Assembly (NCBI RefSeq): GCF_021404305.1 | Contig: NZ_JABFTX010000004.1 | Coordinates: 558,001-622,000, forward strand | Reading direction: 5' to 3' | Length of the DNA stretch: 64,000 bases | From: Billgrantia ethanolica | Lineage (GTDB): Bacteria > Pseudomonadota > Gammaproteobacteria > Pseudomonadales > Halomonadaceae | Shown here: one piece after another, positions 49,158-58,503 of the stretch | How positions within the stretch are numbered: position 1 is the first letter of the stretch | Layout: every line of letters begins with the position of its first letter | Translations under genes and position numbers: made by a program | Notes under the pieces: generated by a model | Seen by the model: only the letters and a program-made list of their open reading frames with translations | Databases searched by the model: none | What the model was told of the DNA's origin: nothing

Positions 49158-50587
49158 GGGTGGTTGCCTCGCAGGGCGGTCAGGGCCTCGCGGGCACGGC
49201 TCGCCGCGGCGCGCACCTGGTCCGGCGCGGTGCCACCAATATGGTTGCGCGCGGCCACCGAGCCCTCCAGGGTCAGCACCTCGAACACGTCGCTCTCGAT
49301 CACGTCGGAGAATTGGCGCAGCTCGTCGAGGCTCATCTCGGAGAGGTCCCTCTTCTCGCGAATGCCGAAGGCCACGGACTGGCCGACGATCTCGTGGGCG
49401 TCGCGGAAGGCCACGCCGCGGCGCACCAGGTAGTCGGCCAGGTCGGTGGCGGTGGAGAAGCCGCGGCGGGCGGCCTCGTACATGCTCTCCTTGCGCGCTT
49501 CGATGGCCGGCACCATGTCGGCGAAGGCCTTGAGGCAGTCGCGCACCGTATCGAGGGTGTCGAACAGCGGCTCCTTGTCCTCCTGGTTGTCCTTGTTGTA
49601 GGCCAGCGGCTGCGACTTCATCAGCGTCAGCAGGCCCATCAGGTGGCCGTAGACGCGCCCGGTCTTGCCGCGCACCAGCTCGGGCACGTCGGGGTTCTTC
49701 TTCTGCGGCATGATCGAGCTGCCGGTGCAGAAGCGGTCGGGCAGGTCGATGAAGTCGAACTGGGCGCTGGTCCACAGCACCAGCTCCTCGCTCATGCGCG
49801 ACAGGTGCATCAGCAAGATGCTGGCGAAGCTGGCGAACTCGATGGCGAAGTCACGATCGCTCACCGCGTCCAGCGAATTCTCGGCGGGGCGTTCGAAGCC
49901 CAGCAGCTCGGCGGTGACATGACGATCGATGGGGTAGGTGGTGCCGGCCAGCGCCGCGGCGCCCAGTGGCATCACGTTGACCCGCTTGCGGCAGTCGAGC
50001 AGGCGCTCGTGGTCGCGGGCGAGCATCTCCTGCCACGCCAGCAGGTGGTGGCCGAAGGTCACCGGCTGGGCGGTCTGCAGGTGGGTGAAGCCGGGCATGA
50101 TGGTGTCGGCTTCGCGCTCGGCGAGTTCGATCAGCCCCTCGCGCAGGCGGCTGAGCTCGGCTTCCACCACGTCGATTTCGTCGCGCAGGAACAGGCGGAT
50201 GTCGGTGGCCACCTGGTCGTTGCGCGAGCGGCCAGTGTGCAGCTTCTTGCCGGTGATGCCGATCTTGTCGGTCAGGCGCGCCTCGACGTTCATGTGCACA
50301 TCTTCGAGCTTCACCGACCACTGGAACTCGCCGCGCTCGATCTCGCCGCGGATCTCAGTCAGTCCGGCGACGATGGCGTCGCGCTCGTCGTCGGTCAGCA
50401 CGCCGACCCGGGCCAGCATGGTGGCGTGGGCGATGGAGCCCTGGATGTCCTGTAGCGCCAGGCGCTGGTCGAAACCGACCGAAGCGGTGAAACGTTCGAC
50501 GAAGGCATCGGTGGGTTCGCTGAAGCGACCGCCCCAGGACTGGTTGGTGCCGGGGGTTGTGGGACTAGAGCTCATCGGCGTGGACAT
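49154..50587 (-). CDS. argH: Argininosuccinate lyase
   Basis: 477 residues, fumarase/aspartase superfamily. It cleaves argininosuccinate to arginine and fumarate. The signature [15 protein letters not shown], the catalytic loop [13 protein letters not shown] and [14 protein letters not shown] stretch [13 protein letters not shown] are present. Alternative ATG at 50575 four codons in. First gene of the argH-lptM-lysA-dapF-DUF484-xerC-yigB unit, divergent from hemC. Confidence 0.95.
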   Translation of the reverse strand: MSTPMSSSPTTPGTNQSWGGRFSEPTDAFVERFTASVGFDQRLALQDIQGSIAHATMLARVGVLTDDERDAIVAGLTEIRGEIERGEFQWSVKLEDVHMNVEARLTDKIGITGKKLHTGRSRNDQVATDIRLFLRDEIDVVEAELSRLREGLIELAEREADTIMPGFTHLQTAQPVTFGHHLLAWQEMLARDHERLLDCRKRVNVMPLGAAALAGTTYPIDRHVTAELLGFERPAENSLDAVSDRDFAIEFASFASILLMHLSRMSEELVLWTSAQFDFIDLPDRFCTGSSIMPQKKNPDVPELVRGKTGRVYGHLMGLLTLMKSQPLAYNKDNQEDKEPLFDTLDTVRDCLKAFADMVPAIEARKESMYEAARRGFSTATDLADYLVRRGVAFRDAHEIVGQSVAFGIREKRDLSEMSLDELRQFSDVIESDVFEVLTLEGSVAARNHIGGTAPDQVRAAASRAREALTALRGNHP

Positions 50588-50833
50588 CCTGCGCGTTGCG
50601 TGCTGTGACGTTCATCGGGAAGCCGCCTGCGGCGGCGGCAGTCAGGTCTTGCAGTGTACCAGAGTCGGCGCGGCTGGCGAGGGGCGGCGGCCAAGCGCGG
50701 GGCGCTCGATTTTTCCTGCTTCGCTCGGTGCTTTATGATGAACGTCAATGACCGACTGCCGACCGTGACCGATAATGTTGCGGCAATCATCGTTGAGCAG
50801 GGCCGCCGGGGCCCGCTGCCTGGGGAGAACCAC

Positions 50834-51772
50834 GTGCGATCCATCAACACGCTGCGCATTGCCACCCGCAAGAGTCTACTGGCCATGTGGCAGGCCGAAC
50901 ACGTTCGCGATCTGCTGATGGCCGAACACCCGGGGCTCGAGGTCGAGCTGGTGGCGCTCTCCACCCGCGGCGACAAGATCCTCGACACGCCGCTGGCGAA
51001 GATCGGCGGCAAGGGGCTGTTCGTCAAGGAGCTGGAAGAGGCGATTCTGGACGGCCGTGCCGACATCGCCGTGCACTCGATGAAGGACGTGCCGATGCAC
51101 TTCCCCGAGGGCCTCGGCCTGTCGGTGATCTTCGCCGGCGCCGAACCCACCGATGCTTTCGTCTCCAACCACTATGGCTCGCTCGACGAGCTGCCCGAGG
51201 GGGCTCGCATCGGCACCTCCAGCCTGCGTCGCGGGCTGCAGATGCGCGAGCAGCGCCCCGATCTGGAGATCCTGACTCTGCGCGGCAATGTCCAGACCCG
51301 CCTGGCCAAGCTCGATGCCGGCGAGTTCGACGCCATCATCCTGGCGACCTCCGGTCTCAAGCGACTGGGGCTCGGCGAGCGTATCGCCCAGGAGCTGGCG
51401 CCGGAGGTGTGTCTGCCGGCCTGTGGCCAGGGCGCGCTGGGCATCGAGTGCCGTATCAACGACCCGGAGCTGATCGCGCTGCTGGCGCCGCTGGACGACC
51501 CCATCACCGCTACCCGGGTGCGCGCCGAGCGAGCCATGAACACCCGTCTCGAGGGCGGCTGCCAGGTGCCCATCGGCGGGTACGCCACCTTCGAGAACGA
51601 CGGCCAGACGCTGTGGCTGAGGGCGCTGGTGGGCAACCCTGAGGGTACTCAGGTGCTGCGCGCCGAGGGGCGTGGGTCGATTCACGAGCCGGAGGCGCTG
51701 GGCGTTCGGGTGGCCGAAGAGCTGCTGGAGCAGGGCGCCGGCGAAATCCTGGCGCAGGTCTACGGCGCCTGA
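50834..51772 (+). CDS. hemC: Porphobilinogen deaminase (hydroxymethylbilane synthase)
   Basis: 312 residues from the GTG at 50834, which follows GGGGAG by 6 nt. An upstream ATG pair at 50735 is in frame but would add 33 non-conserved residues. [14 protein letters not shown], the active-site Asp in SMKDVPM, and the dipyrromethane-binding Cys in [11 protein letters not shown] are intact. It polymerises four porphobilinogens. The stop abuts the hemD start. Confidence 0.95.
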   Translation: MRSINTLRIATRKSLLAMWQAEHVRDLLMAEHPGLEVELVALSTRGDKILDTPLAKIGGKGLFVKELEEAILDGRADIAVHSMKDVPMHFPEGLGLSVIFAGAEPTDAFVSNHYGSLDELPEGARIGTSSLRRGLQMREQRPDLEILTLRGNVQTRLAKLDAGEFDAIILATSGLKRLGLGERIAQELAPEVCLPACGQGALGIECRINDPELIALLAPLDDPITATRVRAERAMNTRLEGGCQVPIGGYATFENDGQTLWLRALVGNPEGTQVLRAEGRGSIHEPEALGVRVAEELLEQGAGEILAQVYGA

Positions 51773-52570
51773 ATGGCTGCCGAGCCCGCCGTCCTCATCT
51801 GCCGCCCGGGTGAGCGCGCCGCTGCGCTGAGGGCGGCCATCGAGGGCGTGGGCTACCCGGTGCTCAATCTTGAGGCGATGGCACTGGAAGCGTTGCCGGA
51901 AGACCCGGCGCTGCGCCAGGCCTGGCTAGACTTCGACCATTTCCATAAGGTGGTGGTGGTCAGCCCCTTCGCCGCGGAATGTCTCTACCAAGCCCTGGAT
52001 CGCTACTGGCCGCAGCTGCCGCTGGGCACCCAGTGGTATGCGGTGGGGGCGGCCACCGCCGAGACGCTCCACGAGCGGCTCGGCGTGCGGGTCCACCTGC
52101 CCCCGGCCGCCGCCGGCGAGGATACCAGCGAGGCGCTGCTCGAACTCGCCTCGCTGCGCTCGCTGAACGATCAGCGCGTGCTGCTGGTGGCCGGCGAAGG
52201 GGGACGCACACTGCTGGCCGATACCCTGGCGGCACGCGGCGCCAAGGTCACACGGGTAGCGCTCTACCGCCGGCGGCTGCAGGCTCCCCCGCCGGAGCTG
52301 CAGGAGCGCCTGGCACGTGGCGAGTTTCGGGCGCTGGTGGTCAGCAGCGGCGAACTGCTCGAACATCTGGCAAGATGGTGTGCCAGGGCCACCTTCAACC
52401 AACCGCTAATCGTGTCCAGTCGCCGTTTGGCTACACTGGCCAGCAACTTGGGTTTTCGCACTCCCGTGGTGGCGGCGGGTGCCACGCCGGCGGCTCTCGC
52501 CAGTGCCGTGGCCGCAGCCTGTAACCAGGAGGATGCCGATGTCGATCAAGACGATCTCGAAAAGGGCTAG
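51773..52570 (+). CDS. hemD: Uroporphyrinogen-III synthase
   Basis: 265 residues, the usual poorly conserved two-domain fold. Identification rests on its place directly after hemC (TGA immediately followed by ATG) and on typical patches such as VVVVSPFAAECLYQ, WYAVGAATAETL and FRALVVSSGELLEHL. It closes and isomerises hydroxymethylbilane to uroporphyrinogen III. Confidence 0.9.
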   Translation: MAAEPAVLICRPGERAAALRAAIEGVGYPVLNLEAMALEALPEDPALRQAWLDFDHFHKVVVVSPFAAECLYQALDRYWPQLPLGTQWYAVGAATAETLHERLGVRVHLPPAAAGEDTSEALLELASLRSLNDQRVLLVAGEGGRTLLADTLAARGAKVTRVALYRRRLQAPPPELQERLARGEFRALVVSSGELLEHLARWCARATFNQPLIVSSRRLATLASNLGFRTPVVAAGATPAALASAVAAACNQEDADVDQDDLEKG

Positions 52571-52576
52571 CGACAG

Positions 52577-54157
52577 ATGAGCAAGCAGACCAACGATCAG
52601 GATGAACGGAAGGCGTCTTCCGGCAAAGGACAGGACGGCAAGGGCCGCGAGGCGGAGGCAAAGTCGAAGCCCGCCAGCGACAGCGGCAGGAGTGCGGCGT
52701 CTTCGCCAGCGGCGGGCAGCGACGCCAAGAGCGTCGAGAAGCCCACCGCCGCGCCTGTGGGAGGCTCCCCGAGCGCTGCCGGTCCTGCTGACAAGAAGGA
52801 TGCCGGCCCTGCTGCTGCCAAAAACGCTCCTACCGGTTCCGACAAGCCGGCCCAGCCCGTCGCTGCGACCCCTGCCGAGACCAAAGCCGCTCAGGAAAAG
52901 GCCGCTCAGGAAAAGGGTGGTGGCAAGCCCGCTGCGGCCAAGCCCGAACCTGCCAAGCCCGCCAGCAGCGACAAGCCGGCTGCAGCGGGCAAGCCTACGA
53001 CCAGCGATAGCAAGAGCGGCATCGGCAAGAGCGACGGCGATACTGCCAAGGCGGCACCGGGCGGCGGCGCGGCGACCCCGCCGCCGGCGTCTGCTGCCAG
53101 TGGCGGCGGCCAGGGCGGCGGGCGTGCGGCCGGTGTTCTGGCTCTGATCCTGGTGCTGTTCCTGGGTATCGGCGCCGGCCTCTTCGCCTGGAACGCCTGG
53201 GAGCGCCTCGACGAACAGCAGCAGCGCCTGGCCGAACTCGAGCAGCGCGCCGAAGGCGCGGCGTCCGCCGACGAGGTCGCCAGCCTGCGCGAGGAGCTGG
53301 AGCGTGCCGACGAGACCCGCGACGCCGAGGTGGCCGAAGCTATCGAAACCATGCGCAGCGAATTCGCCAGCTACCGCAGCGAAGTCGACGGTGCCCTGGA
53401 CCAGGTGCTGGCCGAGCTCTCCCGCGAGCAGGATGCCGACGAGCGCGAATGGCTCCACGCCGAAGCCGCCTACCTGCTGCGCCTGGCCAACCAGCGGCTG
53501 CAGCTCGAGCGTGACGTGGAAGGGGCCGCGGCGCTGTTGCGTACCGCCGATGCCCGTTTGAACGAGGCCGACAACCCGGCGCTGCTCTCCGTACGCCGTG
53601 CCATCGCCGCCGAGCTTTCTGTTCTTGACGGCGTGCCCCGCGTCGACCGCACCGGCCTTTATCTGGCGCTCAACGCCCAGCAGCAGCGTCTGGCGCAGCT
53701 GCCGCTGTCCCGCGAGCTGGAAGAGATCCCCGCACGCCCCGGCATCGAGGAAGCGCCCACCGGCGGCTGGCAGGATCAGCTCTCCCGCTTCGGTCAGGAG
53801 CTGCGCGAACTGGTGGTGATCCGTCATCACGACGAGGCGCTCGAGGCGCTGGTCACGCCGGAGCAGGAGGCCTACCTGCGCCAGAGCGCCCGACTGATTC
53901 TCGAGCAAGCCCAGCTGGCGCTGCTCAAGGAGGAGCAGGAGCTGTACGAGGCCAGCCTCGACAAGGCCCTGGCCATGATCGAAGGCTACTACGACACCGA
54001 GCGCAACGAAGTCCAGGCCGTCATCGCACGGCTCCAGGAGCTCAGGGGCGAGAACATCCAACCCGAGCTGCCCGACATCAGCGGCTCCCAGCAGGCGCTG
54101 GCCGAGTTCATCGAGCGTCGTTTCGGTTCGCGCGGCGAGCGGGGAGATGAGGCATGA
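52577..54157 (+). CDS. hemX: HemX family membrane protein
   Basis: 526 residues. The first 180 are low-complexity and rich in Ala, Lys, Pro and Ser; then one membrane helix (GVLALILVLFLGIGAGLFAW, about 185-207), a periplasmic coiled coil (about 210-275) and the conserved HemX domain (WLHAEAAYLLRLANQRL and LLKEEQELYEASLDKAL). It was once annotated as uroporphyrinogen III methyltransferase, but no SAM motif is visible. Overlaps hemY by 4 bp. Confidence 0.92.
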   Translation: MSKQTNDQDERKASSGKGQDGKGREAEAKSKPASDSGRSAASSPAAGSDAKSVEKPTAAPVGGSPSAAGPADKKDAGPAAAKNAPTGSDKPAQPVAATPAETKAAQEKAAQEKGGGKPAAAKPEPAKPASSDKPAAAGKPTTSDSKSGIGKSDGDTAKAAPGGGAATPPPASAASGGGQGGGRAAGVLALILVLFLGIGAGLFAWNAWERLDEQQQRLAELEQRAEGAASADEVASLREELERADETRDAEVAEAIETMRSEFASYRSEVDGALDQVLAELSREQDADEREWLHAEAAYLLRLANQRLQLERDVEGAAALLRTADARLNEADNPALLSVRRAIAAELSVLDGVPRVDRTGLYLALNAQQQRLAQLPLSRELEEIPARPGIEEAPTGGWQDQLSRFGQELRELVVIRHHDEALEALVTPEQEAYLRQSARLILEQAQLALLKEEQELYEASLDKALAMIEGYYDTERNEVQAVIARLQELRGENIQPELPDISGSQQALAEFIERRFGSRGERGDEA

Positions 54158-55413
54158 GAAAGCTGCTGCTGATCGTTCTCTTCGGCCTGGCGCTGGGAGC
54201 GCTGCTCGGCCAGCTGATGGTCTCGGTGCCGGGCTACTGGCTGGTGCGCGTAGGCGATACCTCCTACCAGACCTCGTTCTGGTTCGGCCTGGTGCTGCTG
54301 CTGGCTGCCTTCCTCGTGCTGCACTTCGTGCTGCGCCTGCTGATGCGCATGAGCCACCCCGTCAGCCGGCTCAAGGTGTGGAATCGCCGCACGCGCCATC
54401 GCAACGCCATGAAGCGCACCGTGCGCGGCCTGGTGGCGCTGGCCGAAGGGCGCTGGAAGCGCGCCGAGAAGTCGCTGGTCAAGGCCGCCGACGATTCCAG
54501 CACGCCGCTGGTCAACTATCTTTCCGCCGCCTTGGCGGCCCACTATCAGGGCCGTTACGAGCAGGCCGACACGCTGCTCAAGCGTGCTCACCTCTCCACC
54601 GAAGGCGCCGACACCGCCGTGGGGCTGATGCAGGTCCAACTGATGCTGGACCGTCAGCAGTACGAGGAGGCGCTGGCCATCCTGACCCGCCTCGACCGTC
54701 AGCTGCCCAACCACCCTCAGGTGCTCAAGCAGCTCAAGCAGGCTTATCTCAGCGTCAACGACTGGGAGGGTCTGCGTCGCCTGATGCCGCGTCTGGCCTC
54801 GCGCCAGCTGATCTCGCCCCAGGAGCGTGGTCAGCTGGAGCTGCGCGCCTACAAGGAGCTGCTGGTACACGAGTCCCGTGACCCGGGGAACGTCGAGCGC
54901 ATTCGCAGCCTGTGGGCCGACATGCCGGACTCTCTGCGTGGCAACGTCGAGTTGATCGTGCTGTATGCCGAAGCGCTGGTGCGGGGCGACGAAGAGGGTA
55001 TCGCCGAGCGCCTGCTGCGCCATTCGCTCAAGGAGCACTGGGACAGTCGCCTGGTGCTGCGCTATGGGCTGCTCAACGTCGACCCGGCGCGTCAGCTGGT
55101 GCACGCCGAGAAGTGGCTGCAGGAGCGTCCCAATGACCCCGACCTGCTGCTGACCCTGGGCCGTCTGGCGCTGCGCAACGCCTACTGGGGCAAGGCCCAG
55201 GAGTACTTCGAGGCGAGCCAGCGCCAGCGCCCCAGCGGGCTGGTCTGCGCCGAGCTGGCGCGGCTCTATGCCAACCTGGGCGAGCACAACAAGAGCCAGC
55301 TCTACTATCGCCAGAGCGTCGAACTGCTCGACAAGTCGCTGCCCTCTTTGCCGCAGCCGGCCGAACCCGCCGGGGCAACGGATGCGGAGCCGGCCTCTCC
55401 CAAGGCGAGCTGA
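54154..55413 (+). CDS. hemY: HemY protein (TPR membrane protein)
   Basis: 419 residues. Two N-terminal helices (LLLIVLFGLALGALLGQL and SFWFGLVLLLAAFLVLHF), then TPR-like helices (AEGRWKRAEKSLVKAA; RYEQADTLLKRAHL; LLLTLGRLALRNAYWGKAQE). It belongs to the proteobacterial HemY family in hemCDXY operons, unrelated to the protoporphyrinogen oxidase also called HemY. The role in haem synthesis is undefined. Confidence 0.93.
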   Translation: MRKLLLIVLFGLALGALLGQLMVSVPGYWLVRVGDTSYQTSFWFGLVLLLAAFLVLHFVLRLLMRMSHPVSRLKVWNRRTRHRNAMKRTVRGLVALAEGRWKRAEKSLVKAADDSSTPLVNYLSAALAAHYQGRYEQADTLLKRAHLSTEGADTAVGLMQVQLMLDRQQYEEALAILTRLDRQLPNHPQVLKQLKQAYLSVNDWEGLRRLMPRLASRQLISPQERGQLELRAYKELLVHESRDPGNVERIRSLWADMPDSLRGNVELIVLYAEALVRGDEEGIAERLLRHSLKEHWDSRLVLRYGLLNVDPARQLVHAEKWLQERPNDPDLLLTLGRLALRNAYWGKAQEYFEASQRQRPSGLVCAELARLYANLGEHNKSQLYYRQSVELLDKSLPSLPQPAEPAGATDAEPASPKAS

Positions 55414-55442
55414 GTCGGCTTCAAGCCGTCGCAAGGCAACGC

Positions 55443-55466
55443 AAGGGGCGCCTCGGCGCCCCTTTG
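55443..55466 (+). terminator. Terminator between hemY and perM
   Basis: AAGGGGCGCC-tc-GGCGCCCCTTT, a perfect 10-bp stem with the A and T ends included, 30 bp after the hemY stop. It may separate hemCDXY from perM. Confidence 0.75.
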
Positions 55467-55486
55467 CCGTGTCGCAGGAGGACACC

Positions 55487-56551
55487 GTGGCACTCAAGCA
55501 GGTCTGGCAGCGCTGGACGTCCCGTTACTTTTCCGACGAACAGGCGGTGATCCTGCTCGTTCTGCTCATCGCCGGCTTTGCCGCCGTCCTCTGGCTGGGG
55601 CGCATGCTGGCACCTTTCCTTACCGCCCTGGTGCTCGCCTTTCTGCTACAGGGAGCGGTAACGCGCCTCACGCGGCGGGGCATGTCGCACCTGGCGGCGG
55701 TGATCACGGTCTTCGTGGTGTTCGTCGGGCTGCTGCTCAAGGTCGTGCTGCTGCTGATTCCGCTGGTGTGGTCACAGCTGACCGCCCTGGTACAGGAGAT
55801 CCCCTATATCGTCGGCCAGGGCCAGGAGCTGCTGGGGCAGCTCGAAACGCGCTTCCCCAACCTGGTGAGCCCCGAGCAGATCCAGGCGTGGACCGCCATG
55901 GCCGGGCGTGAGGCCACCCAGCTCGGTCAGCGGCTGCTGGCGCTGTCGCTGGCTTCGCTGGGTAATGTCATGGCGCTCATCATCTATCTGGTGCTGGTAC
56001 CGATCCTGGTGTTCTTCCTGCTCAAGGATCGCGCAGTGCTGCTGGGCTTCTTCCTGCCCTTCCTTCCGGAGAAGCGCACCTTGATGAGCCAGGTCTGGGC
56101 GGAAATGGAGGTGCAGTTGAGCAACTACGTGAGGGGCAAGGCGCTCGAAATCCTCATCGTCAGCACGGTCAGCTATGCCACCTTTGCCCTGTTCGGGCTG
56201 CCCTATGCGCTGCTGCTGGGCATTCTGGTAGGGCTCTCGACGCTGCTCCCCTATATCGGTGCTGCCGTCGTCACCCTTCCCGTTGCCGCCGTGGCGGGCT
56301 TCCACTTTGGTCTCACCCAGCCATTTCTCTACGTGATCCTGGCCTACGGCGTGATCCAGGCGCTGGATGGCAACGTGCTGGCCCCGCTGCTGTTCGCCGA
56401 GGCGGTGAACCTGCATCCCGTGTCTATCATCGTGGCGGTGCTGTTCTTTGGCGGCATCTGGGGCTTTTGGGGGCTGTTCTTCTCGATTCCCCTGGCCACC
56501 CTGGTCAAGGCGCTGTGGTTGGCCTGGCCAAGGCAAGCGCCGGCTCAATAG
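55487..56551 (+). CDS. AI-2E family transporter (PerM-like)
   Basis: 354 residues, about eight helices. PerM/AI-2E_transport features: RMLAPFLTALVLAFLLQGAV, VPILVFFLLKDR and LVGLSTLLPYIGAAVV. GTG start at 55487, set by AGGAGGA four bases upstream. Members include sodium-proton antiporters as well as the proposed AI-2 exporter, so the substrate is open. The end overlaps the convergent antiporter gene by 7 bp. Confidence 0.88.
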   Translation: MALKQVWQRWTSRYFSDEQAVILLVLLIAGFAAVLWLGRMLAPFLTALVLAFLLQGAVTRLTRRGMSHLAAVITVFVVFVGLLLKVVLLLIPLVWSQLTALVQEIPYIVGQGQELLGQLETRFPNLVSPEQIQAWTAMAGREATQLGQRLLALSLASLGNVMALIIYLVLVPILVFFLLKDRAVLLGFFLPFLPEKRTLMSQVWAEMEVQLSNYVRGKALEILIVSTVSYATFALFGLPYALLLGILVGLSTLLPYIGAAVVTLPVAAVAGFHFGLTQPFLYVILAYGVIQALDGNVLAPLLFAEAVNLHPVSIIVAVLFFGGIWGFWGLFFSIPLATLVKALWLAWPRQAPAQ

Positions 56552-58251
56552 AAGCGCACCCCCACCTTGAGCACCTTGTCGCCCGCCACCTCGCTGACCA
56601 CCCAGTGGATGCCATGCCAACTGACGTCGTCGCCCACTACCGGATGGCCGCCTACGCGTTTGGAGATAAAATCACCAAGCGAAACGTCACCCTCGCCGGG
56701 CGTCACCGAGAGCCCATACGCCTTGGCGATATCGGCCATGCGGGCCTCAGCGTCAATCACGAAGGGGCCGAAGAATTCCTGGGCTTTCTTCAGGCGCTTC
56801 TCGCCGCTGAACAGCTTGTTCAACGCCGGCAGATCATGGTTGCGGCCAATCACGCAGACTACGTCGTCAAGCTGTAGACGGGTGCTGCCCTTGGGATGGA
56901 GCATGTCGCGCTCGCGGAATAGCGCCGAAATCAAGGCCCCGGAGGGAAAGCGCAGCATACGGATTGGCACATCGTCCAGCGCTTGGTTCTCGACCCGATA
57001 GACGAACAACTCGTAATCGTCCTCCGGTAGGATGCCGAGCGGCCCGCGCTGTTCGGGTGTCACCCCCGGCGGTACCTCGACCTTCAGCAGACGAGCCATC
57101 AAGGGAATGGTGCCGCCTTGGATCAGCAGCGACATCAGTACCACGGCAAAGGCTGCGTTGAAGTAGAGCGAGGCGTTCTCAACTCCGCCGATTACGGGAA
57201 AGATCGCCAGAACGACGGGCACCGCGCCACGCAGCCCGACCCAGGAGATGAAGCCGATTTCGTGCCAGCGGAACTTGAAGAAAGGCTTGATCGTGAGCAC
57301 TACGGCCAGCGGGCGCGCCACGAAGATCAGGGCCAGTCCCACGATGGTGGCCGGTAAGGCATACTCGAGTAGGTCGGTGGGATTGACCAGTAGGCCCAGC
57401 ACCAGGAACAGGCCTATCTGACTGAGCCAAGCCAGGCCGTCATTGACGGGCAGTATGAAATTCAAGTGCTTGCCCGGCTGGTTGCCGATCATCAAGCCGG
57501 CAAGATAGATGGCCAGGAAGCCGCTGCCACCCGCGACGCTAGTCAGACCGAAGACGCAGAAGCCCAAAGCGAGGGCGAGAAGCGAGTAGAGGCCGGGCTC
57601 CAGGTCGACCCAGCGCATGAAGCGCGCGATCAGCCAGCCACCCGCGACCCCCATTGCCACTCCGACACCGAACTGCTGGAAGAAGAAAAGCGTGGTTTCC
57701 ACTACTCCCCCGATATCCCCGACCAGCACTTCAATCAGCATGATAGTGAGGAATATCGCCATCGGGTCGTTGGTACCTGACTCGATCTCCAGCGTCGCCC
57801 CGACCCGTTCGTTGAGGTTCACGCCTTTTCCGCTCAGCATCGAGAAGACGGCAGCCGCATCGGTAGAGCCGACGATGGCACCGATCAGCAGTCCCTCGAT
57901 CAAGCTGAGGCCGAAGACCCACATGGCGATCAGGCCGGTGATGCCACTGGTGAGAAAGACTCCGATGGAGGCCAGCGAGAGAGCCGGCTTGAAGGCCGAG
58001 CGAAAGGTCGAAAGGCGGGTGCGAAGGCCACCGTCCAATAGGATCAGCGCCAATGCCAGGTGGCCGATGGTAAAGGCGAGGGGATAATCGTCAAAGCGAA
58101 TGCCAAGCAGGCCCTGCTCGCCTGCCAGCATGCCCAAGGCGAGGAAGAGAACCAGCAAGGGCAAGCCGAACAGGGAGGAGAGCCGGCTGGCCAGGATGCT
58201 CAGCGCCAGCAAGGAGCCGGAAAGTAGAAACAGGGTGTTGATAGTGTCCAT
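56545..58251 (-). CDS. K+/H+ antiporter of the NhaP2/CvrA type
   Basis: 568 residues. About twelve helices of the CPA1 fold (LFGLPLLVLFLALGMLAGEQ; GAIVGSTDAAAVFSMLSG; FISWVGLRGAVPVVLAIFP), then a cytoplasmic part with an RCK_C/TrkA_C domain (RLQLDDVVCVIGRNHDL) and a CorC/HlyC-like end. It expels K+ or Na+ against protons, which suits an organism that meets changing salt. Convergent with the perM-like gene. Confidence 0.92.
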   Translation of the reverse strand: MDTINTLFLLSGSLLALSILASRLSSLFGLPLLVLFLALGMLAGEQGLLGIRFDDYPLAFTIGHLALALILLDGGLRTRLSTFRSAFKPALSLASIGVFLTSGITGLIAMWVFGLSLIEGLLIGAIVGSTDAAAVFSMLSGKGVNLNERVGATLEIESGTNDPMAIFLTIMLIEVLVGDIGGVVETTLFFFQQFGVGVAMGVAGGWLIARFMRWVDLEPGLYSLLALALGFCVFGLTSVAGGSGFLAIYLAGLMIGNQPGKHLNFILPVNDGLAWLSQIGLFLVLGLLVNPTDLLEYALPATIVGLALIFVARPLAVVLTIKPFFKFRWHEIGFISWVGLRGAVPVVLAIFPVIGGVENASLYFNAAFAVVLMSLLIQGGTIPLMARLLKVEVPPGVTPEQRGPLGILPEDDYELFVYRVENQALDDVPIRMLRFPSGALISALFRERDMLHPKGSTRLQLDDVVCVIGRNHDLPALNKLFSGEKRLKKAQEFFGPFVIDAEARMADIAKAYGLSVTPGEGDVSLGDFISKRVGGHPVVGDDVSWHGIHWVVSEVAGDKVLKVGVRFY

Positions 58252-58459
58252 TCGCTAGGCCCCGAGTCGGCGCTATCAGAGACTCATATCCTTGTCCATA
58301 AGCCCGTGTATGTGAGTAGCGTTTATGAATGCACTGTGGTTTAACGTGCGCTTTGATTTTAAGTGGTTGATTAATATAACGAGTGCAGCTTTGTTGGGCA
58401 AGCCTGGCTGAAGTCGCTGTCGGCAGTTGCCGGGGCGCGCTTAAAAAGGCAGTCGCTAT

Positions 58460-58490
58460 GGCGGATGACTACACCAGTAGCTCATCCGCC
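58460..58490 (-). terminator. Strong stem-loop after the MscS gene
   Basis: GGCGGATGA-CTAC-acca-GTAG-c-TCATCCGCC, 13 base pairs with a single bulge, 14 bp beyond the mscS stop on the minus strand. A T-run follows only 12 nt later. The rest of the 58252-58503 gap is AT-richer and shows no gene. Confidence 0.6.
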
Positions 58491-58503
58491 GAGGTGTGGA
58501 AGG

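Noticed and set aside
50735-50834. ATG pair as an alternative hemC start
   Set aside because: It would add 33 residues not seen in the family, while GTG 50834 has a good ribosome site and gives the standard N-terminus.
52406-54061. 551-codon antisense frame opposite hemX
   Set aside because: Reflects the repetitive Ala/Lys/Pro coding of HemX; no ribosome site or motif.
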